A stretch of 64,000 bases of DNA from Janthinobacterium sp. LM6 (GTDB taxonomy: Bacteria > Pseudomonadota > Gammaproteobacteria > Burkholderiales > Burkholderiaceae_D), in NCBI RefSeq assembly GCF_002002885.1, contig NZ_CP019510.1, positions 5,580,001-5,644,000 of the forward strand, written 5' to 3'. This document shows, in pieces, positions 35,945 through 44,719 of the stretch. Position 1 is the stretch's first letter. The number at the start of each line of letters is the position of its first letter. The notes under the pieces are model-generated. The model had not been told where the DNA came from. It saw only the letters and a list, made by a program, of their open reading frames with translations, and did not search any database. The translations under genes were made by a program, and so were the position numbers.

Positions 35945-36883
35945 ATGTATCGACACCCACTGAGCGGCCTGACCATGGCCACCGTACTGGGCCTTGCACA
36001 TCTGGCTGCCCACGCGGCGCCCGTCCAGATCAAGGCGCCCGCCGAACTGCCCGCCAAGGCGACCTTGGCCGACGTGATCAAGGCCTCGAAGCCGTCCGAC
36101 TGGCGTGCGCTGGACCCGGACAACACCTTGTATATGGACATTCCCGCCGGCCGCGTGGTGATCGAACTGGCGCCGGATTTCGCGCCGAAACACGTGGCCA
36201 ACATCAAGGCTCTGGTGGCCGAGCAGTATTACGACGGCCTGGCCATCACGCGCGCGCAGGACAACTGGGTGGCGCAGTGGGGAGATCCGAACGAGAAAAA
36301 TCCCAAGCCTATCCAGCATGCCCAGCGCACCCTGCCTGGCGAATTCACGGTACCTTTGACAAACGTCAAGAGCTTCACCCGCCTGCCGGACGTCGATGGC
36401 TATGCGCCGCAAGTGGGGCATTCGAACGGCTTCCCGTCCGCGCGCGACCCGAAAACCGGCACGGCCTGGCTCACGCATTGCTACGCCACCGTGGGCGTGG
36501 GCCGCGACAGCGCCAGCGACAGCGGCGGCGGCACCGAGCTGTACGCCGTCATCGGCCAGTCGCCGCGCCACCTGGACCGCGACATCACGGTCGTCGGCAG
36601 AGTCGTCTCCGGCATGCCGCTGTTGTCGACACTGCCGCGCGGCGCCGGCCCCATGGGCTTTTATGACAGCCCCGAGAAAAACGTGCCGATCAAGTCCATC
36701 CGCCTGGCCGCCAGCGTGCCTTTGGCACAGCGCAGCAACCTGGAAGTGATGCGCACCGACAGCGCCGCCTACCAGGCCGTGCTGGAAGCCCAGCGCCACC
36801 GCGGCGGCCCATGGAGCAAGGTCACGGCCGGCCATGTCGACCTGTGCAATGCGCCGATACCGGTGCGGGAGGTGGGGAAGTAA
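35945..36883 (+). CDS. Periplasmic peptidyl-prolyl isomerase, cyclophilin type
   Basis: The 312-residue protein starts at ATG 35945 after AGGAGAAAAC. It has a signal peptide ([16 protein letters not shown]) and a cyclophilin domain with [57 protein letters not shown] and [23 protein letters not shown]. The N-terminal extension of about 60 residues before the domain is longer than in PpiA. It probably helps folding of periplasmic or outer-membrane proteins. A GGGGTC element follows. Confidence 0.88.
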   Translation: MYRHPLSGLTMATVLGLAHLAAHAAPVQIKAPAELPAKATLADVIKASKPSDWRALDPDNTLYMDIPAGRVVIELAPDFAPKHVANIKALVAEQYYDGLAITRAQDNWVAQWGDPNEKNPKPIQHAQRTLPGEFTVPLTNVKSFTRLPDVDGYAPQVGHSNGFPSARDPKTGTAWLTHCYATVGVGRDSASDSGGGTELYAVIGQSPRHLDRDITVVGRVVSGMPLLSTLPRGAGPMGFYDSPEKNVPIKSIRLAASVPLAQRSNLEVMRTDSAAYQAVLEAQRHRGGPWSKVTAGHVDLCNAPIPVREVGK

Positions 36884-36905
36884 AACGCGCCGAAGGGCAA
36901 ATTCC

Positions 36906-36932
36906 GGGGTCGTACCCTGAGGGTACGACCCC
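36906..36932. repeat. GGGGTC/GACCCC intergenic palindromic element (copy 2)
   Basis: GGGGTCGTACCC-TGA-GGGTACGACCCC is a perfect 12-bp stem with a 3-nt loop, 22 bp after the cyclophilin stop codon. The outer GGGGTC/GACCCC arms match the copies at 27914 and 38930 while the inner arms differ. Confidence 0.65.
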
Positions 36933-36989
36933 AGTCTTCGTTTTGGGTTTAAGGCATCAGCACAGCAGTGCCTCCCCTTGCGAACCCGC

Positions 36990-36995
36990 TATAAT
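36990..36995 (+). promoter_or_regulatory. TATAAT box 6 bp before the mutL start codon
   Basis: A perfect TATAAT ends 6 bp before the ATG at 37002, so a start at the normal distance would fall at or near the start codon and give a leaderless mRNA. No good -35 hexamer is seen at 16-18 bp, so this may be chance. Confidence 0.3.
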
Positions 36996-37001
36996 CAGGG
37001 T

Positions 37002-38906
37002 ATGAACGCTCCCATTACGCCCCACCGCCCGATCCAGGCCCTGCCTGACCAGTTGATTTCGCAAATCGCCGCCGGCGAGGTGGTCGAACGGCCCTCCGCC
37101 GTCGTCAAGGAGTTGCTGGAAAACGCGCTCGACTCGGGCGCCACGCAGATCACGGTGCGGCTGGAAGAAGGGGGCGTGAAACGCATCGCGATCACCGACA
37201 ACGGGCGCGGCATCGACAAAGACCAGCTGCCGCTCGCCCTGGCGCGCCACGCCACGTCGAAGATCGCATCCCTGCACGACCTGGAAAACGTGGGCACCCT
37301 GGGATTCCGGGGCGAGGCGCTGGCGTCCATCGCCTCGGTGGCCGCTGTCACCGTGACCTCGCGCACGGCGGACGCGGCGCACGCTTGGGAAATCGTCGGC
37401 TCGCACAATGGCAGCGTCTCGCCGTCGTCGGGCGCGCACGGCACCACGGTCGACGTGCAGGACCTGTATTTCAACACGCCCGCGCGGCGCAAATTCCTCA
37501 AATCCGAGCAGACGGAGTACGGCCATTGCGCCGAAGTCGTGCGCCGCATCGCTCTGGCGCGGCCCGACGTGTCGTTCTCGCTGTCGCACAATGGCCGCAC
37601 CATCGACCAGTGGAATATCAGCGAACTGGCCAAGCGCAGCGCCCACATCCTGGGCAATGACTTCGCCGAGGCCCGGCTGGCGCTGGACGAATCGGCCGGC
37701 ACCTTGCGCATTCACGGCTTTGCCGGCTTGCCGACGGCGTCCAAGGCGCGCGCCGACGGCCAGTTCTTTTATGTCAACGGGCGCTTCGTGCGCGACAAGC
37801 TGCTGGTGCACGCCGTGCGCATGGCGTATCAAGACGTGCTGCACGGCGACCGCTTCCCGTCGTACGTACTGGCGCTCGACCTCGACCCGGCCCTGGTCGA
37901 CGTCAACGTGCACCCGTCGAAGATCGAAGTGCGTTTCCGCGACAGCCGCTCCGTGCACCAGTTCGTTTTCCACGCCGTGCAGCGCGCGCTGGCGCAAACA
38001 TCGGCCACGGCCTTCGGCAGCGTGCCGGCACCGCTGCCTGCCGCCTCCACCCTGGGCGGCGGCGACGCGGGTGCGGCTCCCGGCGGCCCCGACATCTGGC
38101 GCCGCGAACAGACGCAGACCTCGTTCGGCACACAATTCACGAATACCTTCGCGCCTGCCTCGCCCGGCGCCAACCGCCCGTTCTTTGCCGACGCGCCAGG
38201 CGTGGCGCAGGACACGTCCGCCTACGGCGCCCTGTTCGGCGGCGGCGCCAGTTCTCCCATCACGCAGGTGGAGCCCTACATCGCCTCGCCCGAAGCGATG
38301 GCGCGCGAAGAATATCCGCTGGGCTTTGCCCTGGCCCAGCTGCACGGCATCTACATCCTGGCGCAAAATACCAAGGGCCTGGTGCTGGTCGACATGCACG
38401 CGGCGCACGAGCGCATCCTGTACGAACAGCTGAAAAACGCGCTGCAGGCGCAGGTCTCCGGCCAGGACATGCAGGTGCAGTCGCTGCTGATCCCCGTGAC
38501 GTTCTACGCGGACGCCATCGAAGTGTCGACGGCAAATGAAAACCAGGACACCTTGAAGGCGCTGGGCTTCGACATCGCCGCCCTGTCGCCCACCACTCTG
38601 GCCGTGCGCTCCGTGCCGACCCTGCTGAAAAACGCGGACGCGCAGACGCTGGCGCGCGACGTGCTGCGCGACGTGCGCGAATACGGCGGCTCGCGCGTGC
38701 TGATCGAGCGCCAGAACGAATTGCTGGGCACCCTGGCCTGCCACACGGCCGTGCGCGCCAACCGCATCCTGTCGGTGCAGGAAATGAACGCCCTGCTGCG
38801 CCAGATGGAGAGCACGGAACGCGCCGACCAGTGCAACCATGGCCGGCCCACGTGGGTGCAGGTGGAAATCAATGCGCTGGACAAGCTATTTTTACGGGGA
38901 CAGTGA
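37002..38906 (+). CDS. mutL: DNA mismatch repair protein MutL
   Basis: MutL couples mismatch recognition by MutS to strand incision. The 634-residue protein has an N-terminal GHKL ATPase (SQIAAGEVVERPSAVVKELL, DNGRGID, GTLGFRGEAL), a Gly/Ala/Pro-rich linker (about residues 340-440) and a C-terminal domain. The endonuclease motif DMHAAHERILYE (from Asp464) fits DxHA(x)2E(x)4E, and ACHTAVRANR and CNHGRPT are present, so it looks like the nicking type rather than the MutH-dependent type. The start at 37002 was chosen because the family begins here. miaA follows in the same direction. Confidence 0.94.
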   Translation: MNAPITPHRPIQALPDQLISQIAAGEVVERPSAVVKELLENALDSGATQITVRLEEGGVKRIAITDNGRGIDKDQLPLALARHATSKIASLHDLENVGTLGFRGEALASIASVAAVTVTSRTADAAHAWEIVGSHNGSVSPSSGAHGTTVDVQDLYFNTPARRKFLKSEQTEYGHCAEVVRRIALARPDVSFSLSHNGRTIDQWNISELAKRSAHILGNDFAEARLALDESAGTLRIHGFAGLPTASKARADGQFFYVNGRFVRDKLLVHAVRMAYQDVLHGDRFPSYVLALDLDPALVDVNVHPSKIEVRFRDSRSVHQFVFHAVQRALAQTSATAFGSVPAPLPAASTLGGGDAGAAPGGPDIWRREQTQTSFGTQFTNTFAPASPGANRPFFADAPGVAQDTSAYGALFGGGASSPITQVEPYIASPEAMAREEYPLGFALAQLHGIYILAQNTKGLVLVDMHAAHERILYEQLKNALQAQVSGQDMQVQSLLIPVTFYADAIEVSTANENQDTLKALGFDIAALSPTTLAVRSVPTLLKNADAQTLARDVLRDVREYGGSRVLIERQNELLGTLACHTAVRANRILSVQEMNALLRQMESTERADQCNHGRPTWVQVEINALDKLFLRGQ

Positions 38907-38929
38907 GTTTCCCCCAAACGGCGAATACC

Positions 38930-38956
38930 GGGGTCGGCCCCTGAGGGGCAGACCCC
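38930..38956. repeat. GGGGTC/GACCCC intergenic palindromic element (copy 3)
   Basis: GGGGTC-g-GCCCC-TGA-GGGGC-a-GACCCC is an 11-bp stem with one mismatch, 24 bp after the mutL stop. It shares the outer arms and the TGA loop with copy 2. Confidence 0.6.
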
Positions 38957-39020
38957 AGCCCTTAACGCCGGGTTTGGCAAAGACCTACGCAGACTTGCGC
39001 ACCACCTTACAAGATTCAAC

Positions 39021-39980
39021 ATGCAAACCACCCCACACCTCCCCCTGGCCGTCGCCATCATGGGCCCCACGGCCAGCGGCAAGACGGCCAGTGCGCTGGC
39101 CATCGCGCAAGCCATCCCGTCCGAGATCATCTCTGTCGATTCCGCCCTCGTCTACCGGGGCATGGATATCGGCACGGCCAAGCCGTCGAAGGAAGAACTG
39201 GCCCAGGTGCCGCATCATTTGATCGACATCATCGACCCGCTGGACGCGTACTCCGTGGCGCAGTTCCGCAACGATACCCTGCGCCTGGTGGCCGAGATCA
39301 CGGCGCGCGGCAAGCTGCCGCTGCTCGTCGGCGGCACCATGCTGTACTTCAAGGGCCTGGCCGATGGCCTCGACGACTTGCCCGGCGCCGATCCTGCCCT
39401 GCGCGCCCAACTGGAAGAGGATGCGGCCGCCATCGGCTGGCCCGCCATGCATGCGCGCCTGGCCGAGCAAGACCCCATCACGGCAGCGCGCCTGGCGCCG
39501 CAGGATGCGCAGCGCATCGGTCGCGCGCTGGAAATCATCGCCCTGTCCGGCCAGCCGATGTCGGCCTTGCTGGCCCTGCGCGAAAAAACCGTGCTGCCGT
39601 TCCGGCTGCAGTCGTTCGCGCTGGAGCCGTCCGACCGCGCCGTGCTGCATGCGCGCATCGCCACGCGCTTCGACCTCATGCTGAAAAACGACGCCCTGCT
39701 TGATGAAGTGGAGCAGCTGCGCCGCCGCGGCGACCTGCACCCGGGCCTGCCCTCGATGCGCTGCGTGGGCTACCGCCAAGCCTGGGATTACCTGGACGGC
39801 CGCATCGACCGCGCCGCCTTGCGCGAGACGGGCATCATCGCCACGCGCCAACTGGCCAAGCGGCAGCTCACCTGGCTACGCTCCATGCCGGAACGCCTCG
39901 TCATCGATTGCCTGGGCGCCGATCCAGCCGCGGCCATGCTGGCGCAAATCCAGCCTTTGTTGACGCCGTTACAAAAATAA
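39021..39980 (+). CDS. miaA: tRNA dimethylallyltransferase MiaA
   Basis: MiaA adds the isopentenyl group to A37 of UNN-decoding tRNAs. The 319-residue protein has the P-loop [69 protein letters not shown] and [11 protein letters not shown]. Length matches the family. It follows mutL, a usual neighbour in proteobacteria, with a GGGGTC element between. Two tRNA genes follow 90 bp later. Confidence 0.96.
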   Translation: MQTTPHLPLAVAIMGPTASGKTASALAIAQAIPSEIISVDSALVYRGMDIGTAKPSKEELAQVPHHLIDIIDPLDAYSVAQFRNDTLRLVAEITARGKLPLLVGGTMLYFKGLADGLDDLPGADPALRAQLEEDAAAIGWPAMHARLAEQDPITAARLAPQDAQRIGRALEIIALSGQPMSALLALREKTVLPFRLQSFALEPSDRAVLHARIATRFDLMLKNDALLDEVEQLRRRGDLHPGLPSMRCVGYRQAWDYLDGRIDRAALRETGIIATRQLAKRQLTWLRSMPERLVIDCLGADPAAAMLAQIQPLLTPLQK

Positions 39981-40030
39981 TCACGCCAGCGCCGGCGCGT
40001 GAAAAAACCGCACATTTTTTTGCGCCGGCA

Positions 40031-40059
40031 TTGACAAGGAAATGGGAAGACTGGATAAT
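40031..40059 (+). promoter_or_regulatory. Strong promoter of the tRNA-Met pair
   Basis: TTGACA (40031-40036), a 17-bp spacer and GATAAT (40054-40059) are close to the sigma-70 consensus. Transcription would start near 40066, a few bases before the first tRNA. Confidence 0.8.
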
Positions 40060-40071
40060 GCTCGGCTGTTG

Positions 40072-40148
40072 GGTGATATAGCTCAGTTGGTTAGAGCACA
40101 GCATTCATAATGCTGGGGTCGGTGGTTCAAGTCCACCTATCACCACCA
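40072..40148 (+). tRNA. tRNA-Met (CAT), copy 1
   Basis: The 77-nt cloverleaf includes an encoded CCA. The acceptor arm is GGTGATA/TATCACC, the D arm contains AGCTCAGTTGGTTAGAGC, the anticodon arm CAGCA-TTCATAA-TGCTG carries CAT, and the T arm contains GGTTCAAGTCC. The features fit elongator tRNA-Met rather than initiator (the first base pair is G-C) or tRNA-Ile2. Confidence 0.95.
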
Positions 40149-40207
40149 AAGAACATCGATCAGGTTTCACCTGGTCAAAACGAGCATCCGGTCTGACCGG
40201 TCTGTTT

Positions 40208-40284
40208 GGTGATATAGCTCAGTTGGTTAGAGCACAGCATTCATAATGCTGGGGTCGGTGGTTCAAGTCCACCTATCACCACCA
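40208..40284 (+). tRNA. tRNA-Met (CAT), copy 2
   Basis: This copy is identical to the 77-nt gene at 40072-40148 and separated from it by 59 bp. It shares the promoter at 40031 and is followed by a terminator at 40303. It looks like a recent tandem duplication or one kept identical by gene conversion. Confidence 0.95.
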
Positions 40285-40302
40285 AGAATTTGCAGCACTG
40301 AT

Positions 40303-40338
40303 AAACCCGCCTCTGCCCCGTGCAGCGGCGGGTTTTTT
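40303..40338 (+). terminator. Rho-independent terminator of the tRNA unit
   Basis: AAACCCGCC and GGCGGGTTT form a 9-bp stem with a 15-nt loop, and the 3' arm runs into a T-run (GGGTTTTTTC). It lies 19 bp after the second tRNA. Confidence 0.8.
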
Positions 40339-40427
40339 CATTTCCGGCACCGCCTCGCGTGCGGCCTGTACGCAACACCAGCCCCATCCACATGCAATCG
40401 GGGATTGTGGCAATCCGCCGCTGGCGC

Positions 40428-40456
40428 TTACAATGAGAATAATTCTCATTTATATT
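40428..40456 (+). promoter_or_regulatory. fecI promoter with overlapping Fur box
   Basis: TTACAA (40428-40433), a 17-bp spacer and TATATT (40451-40456) form a promoter. The 19-bp perfect 9-1-9 inverted repeat AATGAGAAT-A-ATTCTCATT (40432-40450) fills the spacer and matches the Fur consensus, so Fe-Fur would block the polymerase site. Confidence 0.85.
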
Positions 40457-40467
40457 ATTCATCGCCC

Positions 40468-40995
40468 ATGTCCGCCATCCAGCCCAGCCTGCAACAGCAA
40501 GTGCAGTCGCTCTACAGCGAGCATCACGGCTGGCTGGTCGGCTGGCTGCGCAAAAAACTCAGCTGCCCGCATGGCGCGGCCGACGTGGCGCAAGACACCT
40601 TTGTGCGCATCATCGCCTCGCGCGACGCACTGTTCGGCATGCGCGAGCCGCGCGCCTACCTGTCCACCACGGCAAAGCGCTTGCTGCTCGACCGCGCGCG
40701 CCGCCAGATACTCGAGCGCAGCTACCTGGCGGAACTGGCCCTGCTGGCCGACAGCCTGCCCGGCGCGCCCTCGCCGGATGAAATCCTGATGGCCGTGCAG
40801 GCGCTCGAGCAGATCGCCACGGCGCTGGCCGGCTTGTCCGCCAAGGCGCGCGACGCTTTTTTGCTGCACTATCTGGAAGAACAGCCGCAGGCCGCCGTCG
40901 CCGCACAACTGAACGTCTCCACGCGCATGGTGCAAAAATACCTGGTGCAAGCCTTGCTGGCCTGCCGCCACGCCTGCCCGGCCCTGGCGGCATGA
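40468..40995 (+). CDS. FecI-type ECF sigma factor
   Basis: The 175-residue sigma-70-family factor starts at ATG 40468. Region 2 has SLYSEHHGWLVGWLRKKLSC and AADVAQDTFVRIIAS; region 4 has LSAKARDAFLLHYLEEQPQAAVAAQLNVSTRMVQKY. It should direct transcription of the downstream receptor gene when the receptor binds its iron complex. The Fur box in its promoter limits expression to iron shortage. It overlaps the fecR-like gene by 4 bp (ATGA). Confidence 0.93.
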   Translation: MSAIQPSLQQQVQSLYSEHHGWLVGWLRKKLSCPHGAADVAQDTFVRIIASRDALFGMREPRAYLSTTAKRLLLDRARRQILERSYLAELALLADSLPGAPSPDEILMAVQALEQIATALAGLSAKARDAFLLHYLEEQPQAAVAAQLNVSTRMVQKYLVQALLACRHACPALAA

Positions 40996-41999
40996 ATAGC
41001 CCCCGCACGGATATCGCCGCCGAACAGGCCGCACGGTGGATCGTGCGCCTGAGCGCCGACGACCCGGCCGAACGCGACACCGCGCAGGCCGGCTTCGCCG
41101 CATGGAAGGCGGCCGACCCGCTGCACGCGACGGCGGCCGCCGGCATGGAAAACCTGCTGCGTCAATTGAACGCCGTGCGCGAGCCGGCCGGCGGCGACCA
41201 TCGCCCCGCGCGCGCCGCCCTTGCCGCCATCGCCCCCGACCGTCCCCGCCAGCGTCTGCGCCAGCTGGCCGCCGCCAGCGCCGTGGCCGTGCTGACGCTG
41301 ACCGGGGCGCTGGCCTTCAGCGAACGCCCCGCCTACCTGCTGGCCGACCTGCGCAGCCCCACGGGACAATGGTCCACGCACACCCTGGCCGATGGCAGCC
41401 GGATCACCCTGGCCGGCAACAGCGCCGTCAACGTGCATTTCAATGCGGGCGAGCGGCATGTGGAGCTGGTGCGCGGCGACATTCTAGTCGACGTGGCCAA
41501 GGATGCGCAGCGCCCCTTCATCGTCGACAGCCGGCAGGCGGCGATCCGCGCACTGGGCACGCGTTTCAGCGTGCGCAGGGAAGACGGCGCCACCATCTTG
41601 AGCATGCTGGAGTCCAAGGTGCTGGCGCAAGTGCCGCAACATCCGGCCGTCGTGGTGCAGGCGGGCCAACGCACGCGCATCACGGACGATGGCGTGGGGC
41701 CGATCACGGCCATCGATACGGCCAGCGTGCAGGAAGCGTGGCGCGCGCACCAGCTGGTGGTCGACGACTTGCCGCTGGCCGAGGTGCTTGACGAGCTGGC
41801 GCGCCACCGTCCCGGCCAGCTGCATTACGACCGCGCGCAGATCGCCGGCATCCGCGTGGCCGCCGTGCTGCCGCTGGACGACACCGACAAGGCGCTGCAG
41901 CTGTTGATCGACAATTTCCCGCAACTTCGCATCCGCATGCTGACGCGCTACCTGGTGATGGTCGATGTCCCCGCCAGCGGCCCCGCAAAAAATAAATAA
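40992..41999 (+). CDS. FecR-type anti-sigma/sigma regulator
   Basis: The 335-residue inner-membrane signal transducer has a cytoplasmic N-terminal DUF4880 part (EQAARWIVRLSADDPAERD, WKAADPLHATAA), one transmembrane helix (about residues 94-112), a periplasmic FecR domain (TLADGSRITLAGNSAVNVHF, VELVRGDILVDVAKD, RFSVRREDGATILSMLESK) and a C-terminal secretin-like DUF4974 part that contacts the receptor signalling domain. It forms one unit with the sigma factor and TonB-dependent receptor. Confidence 0.92.
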   Translation: MNSPRTDIAAEQAARWIVRLSADDPAERDTAQAGFAAWKAADPLHATAAAGMENLLRQLNAVREPAGGDHRPARAALAAIAPDRPRQRLRQLAAASAVAVLTLTGALAFSERPAYLLADLRSPTGQWSTHTLADGSRITLAGNSAVNVHFNAGERHVELVRGDILVDVAKDAQRPFIVDSRQAAIRALGTRFSVRREDGATILSMLESKVLAQVPQHPAVVVQAGQRTRITDDGVGPITAIDTASVQEAWRAHQLVVDDLPLAEVLDELARHRPGQLHYDRAQIAGIRVAAVLPLDDTDKALQLLIDNFPQLRIRMLTRYLVMVDVPASGPAKNK

Positions 42000-42077
42000 G
42001 AAATTGTGCGTTCGCGGTTCCACTTTGCGCATCTCATGCGTCAAGGCAGCTGAGATCATTCAAAAAAGGCTGTCACC

Positions 42078-44558
42078 ATGTACGTTCAAGTCGTTGCCGC
42101 TTCCTCCCCGAACACCCTGCGCACGCGTCTGCGTCCGCTCGCCCTGGCGGCCATGCTGCTGGCAAGCGCCGGCCTGCACGCCCAGGCTACCGCCCAGACC
42201 GCCCCGGCTGTCGCCAGCTACGCCATCCCCGCCGGCCCGCTGGCCGGCGCCCTGAACCGCTATGCGCAGCAGGCGGGCGTGTCCATCGTCATCGATGCAT
42301 CCCGGGTGCAGGGCTTGACCAGTGCAGGCCTGCAAGGCAGCTACGCCATCGATGACGGTTTCGCCGTGCTGCTGCGCGGCAGCGGCTACGCCATCGGCAA
42401 GACCTCCACCGGCTATGTGCTGGTGACCGCGCCGGCGTCCGCACCCACGGCGGCTGCCAATGCCGCCTCGGCGGCCGAGCGCACCATGCCCTCGATTACC
42501 ATCGTCGGCCAGGCCGAGCAAGGCGCCACCACGGAAGGCAGCGGCTCCTACACGGCGCGTAGCATCACCATCGGCAAGGGCGAGCAATCGATGAAGGACA
42601 TCCCCCAATCCGTGAGCGTGCTGACGCGCCAGCGCCTGGACGACCAGGGCATCACGGATCTGCGCGAAGCCGTCAACAACGTCACCGGCGTGGTGGGCGT
42701 GCATGGCGTGGGACCGGGCGTGGTGATCACGGCGCGCGGCTTCCAGATCGATCAATGGCAGTACGATGGCGTGCCCATCGACCGCAACACCTATGCGCTG
42801 GGCAACTGGGGCCAGGAAAACATGGTCATCTACGACCGCCTGGAAGTGCTGCGCGGCGCCTCGGGCATGCTGGTCGGCACGGGCAGTCCCGGCGGCTCCG
42901 TCAGCCTGGTGCGCAAGCGCCCGACCGCCGCGCGCAGTGTCAGCATGACGGCGCGCGCCGGCTCGTGGGACCATTACGGCGCCCAGCTCGACGTCAGCAT
43001 GCCCCTGAATGCGGACGGCAGCCTGCGCGGACGCGCCATCGTCGATGAAGACGATACCCATTCCTTCGTCGACCAGGTATGGAGCCAGAACCGCACCCTG
43101 TACGCGGCGCTCGACTACGACCTGGGACCGGCCACCACCCTGGGCCTGGCCATCAGCAACGTCAACGACCACGGCCGTCCCACCTTCATCGGCCTGCCCC
43201 GCTACGCGGACGGCAGCGCGCTGAACCTGCCCCGCTCCACCTTCACGGGCGCCGACTGGAACCGCAGCGAGGCCAAACAAACCAACGTGTATCTCGACCT
43301 GGAACACCATTTCAACAGCCAGTGGAGCCTGAAGGCATCCGCCGTGAACATGAAGGAAAACACCGGCTCCGTGCACCAGCGCGTGGCCTTGCCCATTAAT
43401 CCCGACGGCAGCGGTGCGAGCTATGCCGACTTTGGCATGGATTTCGACAACCGCAAGCGCGGCATCGATACCTACGTGCGCGGCAAATTCGACGGCCTGG
43501 GCATGGCGCAGGAAGTCCTCGTGGGCGCCAGCTATGTCACGATGGCGTCGGACGACGTCTACGCCCGCGCCTGGGAATCTGGTGCGGACGTCTTCAACAT
43601 CAGGCACAACCGCCCATGGCAAGACCTCGACAGCATCGCCGCGCGCCCGAAGGGCGTGCGTCCCGTCAGCACCTATGAAATACGCCAGAAAGGCCTGTAT
43701 GGCAGCTGGAACGGCCAACTGACCAGCAAGCTGAAAGCCGTGCTGGGTGGACGCTTCAGCTGGTACGACTTCGTGTATGCGACGCCCAAAGGTCCTGAAG
43801 AACAGCTCAACGCCACCGCCAAGTTCACGCCATCGGCAGGCCTGATCTACGCGCTCGATCCGCAATGGTCGGCCTACGCCAGCTATGCCGACATCTTCAC
43901 GCCGCAAAGTATCCGCGATGCGCAAAACAAGGTCCTCAAACCCATCACGGGCAGCAACTACGAGGCGGGCATCAAGGGTGAGCTGATGGATGGCAAGGTC
44001 AACACCTCGCTGGCCGTGTTCCGCTATGACCACAAGAACCGCGCCGTCACCGACTATGCTGCGGGCATGGTGTGCGCCGACGGGTACTGCTCGCGCGCCT
44101 CGGGCAAGGTGCGTAGCCAGGGCCTGGAAGCGGAAGTATCGGGCGAAGTGGCGCGCGGCTTGCAGCTGTCGGCCGGCTACGCCTACACGACGACGACCTA
44201 TCTGAACGACCCGGACAACCAGGGCAAGGTCTTTTCCACATGGACGCCCAAGCACATGCTGCGCGTGTGGTCCAGCTACACGCTGCCCGGCGCCTGGGAC
44301 AAATTCAGCGTGGGCGCCGGCGTCAACACGCAAAGCCATACGCTCGATACCAATAGCACCTTCAAGGTTGCCGGCGTCTCGATCTGGAATGCACGCATGG
44401 CCTGGCAAGCCACGCCCCAAGTGGCCCTGTCGCTCAATGTCAACAACGTCTTCGACAAGAGCTACATCATCCCGGCCTACAATACCACCGGGTCGAATAA
44501 CTACTATGGCGACCCGCGCAACGTGCAGTTCACCCTGAAGTACACGCCGAAGTGGTAA
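42078..44558 (+). CDS. TonB-dependent siderophore receptor with signalling domain
   Basis: The 826-residue outer-membrane receptor has a signal peptide (about residues 1-37), an N-terminal STN signalling domain (IPAGPLAGALNRYAQQAGV to about residue 120), a plug (MKDIPQSVSVLTRQRLDDQ, VVITARGFQIDQWQYDGVP, LRGASGMLVGTGSPGGSV) and a 22-strand barrel ending in Trp (FTLKYTPKW). The STN domain and the preceding FecI/FecR genes show cell-surface signalling of the FecA/FpvA kind. The plug resembles FpvA/FhuE-type ferric-siderophore receptors. The ligand is unknown. A 78-bp gap after fecR may hold a FecI-dependent promoter. Confidence 0.93.
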   Translation: MYVQVVAASSPNTLRTRLRPLALAAMLLASAGLHAQATAQTAPAVASYAIPAGPLAGALNRYAQQAGVSIVIDASRVQGLTSAGLQGSYAIDDGFAVLLRGSGYAIGKTSTGYVLVTAPASAPTAAANAASAAERTMPSITIVGQAEQGATTEGSGSYTARSITIGKGEQSMKDIPQSVSVLTRQRLDDQGITDLREAVNNVTGVVGVHGVGPGVVITARGFQIDQWQYDGVPIDRNTYALGNWGQENMVIYDRLEVLRGASGMLVGTGSPGGSVSLVRKRPTAARSVSMTARAGSWDHYGAQLDVSMPLNADGSLRGRAIVDEDDTHSFVDQVWSQNRTLYAALDYDLGPATTLGLAISNVNDHGRPTFIGLPRYADGSALNLPRSTFTGADWNRSEAKQTNVYLDLEHHFNSQWSLKASAVNMKENTGSVHQRVALPINPDGSGASYADFGMDFDNRKRGIDTYVRGKFDGLGMAQEVLVGASYVTMASDDVYARAWESGADVFNIRHNRPWQDLDSIAARPKGVRPVSTYEIRQKGLYGSWNGQLTSKLKAVLGGRFSWYDFVYATPKGPEEQLNATAKFTPSAGLIYALDPQWSAYASYADIFTPQSIRDAQNKVLKPITGSNYEAGIKGELMDGKVNTSLAVFRYDHKNRAVTDYAAGMVCADGYCSRASGKVRSQGLEAEVSGEVARGLQLSAGYAYTTTTYLNDPDNQGKVFSTWTPKHMLRVWSSYTLPGAWDKFSVGAGVNTQSHTLDTNSTFKVAGVSIWNARMAWQATPQVALSLNVNNVFDKSYIIPAYNTTGSNNYYGDPRNVQFTLKYTPKW

Positions 44559-44719
44559 GGCGAGTGAGAAGCTGAGCACCGGCACGATGGCCAAGGCGCG
44601 GGACTGATAGTGCAACCGGCATTCAGTTCGCGCCGCGGCCGGGATTTTCGGCTAAGATGATGGCGCGGCATTGCGCCGCACCGCATCGTGCATCGGCCTC
44701 TCATTCATCTACACCGTCA

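Noticed and set aside
40072..40284. Repeated block as a CRISPR-like or mobile repeat
   Set aside because: The repeat is a perfect tRNA-Met cloverleaf present twice; no further copies or spacers.
42060..44615. An 850-codon open frame on the minus strand opposite the TonB receptor gene
   Set aside because: It is opposite a clear receptor gene, is rich in His, Arg, Gly and Ala with no domain, and is the usual antisense shadow of GC-rich codon use.
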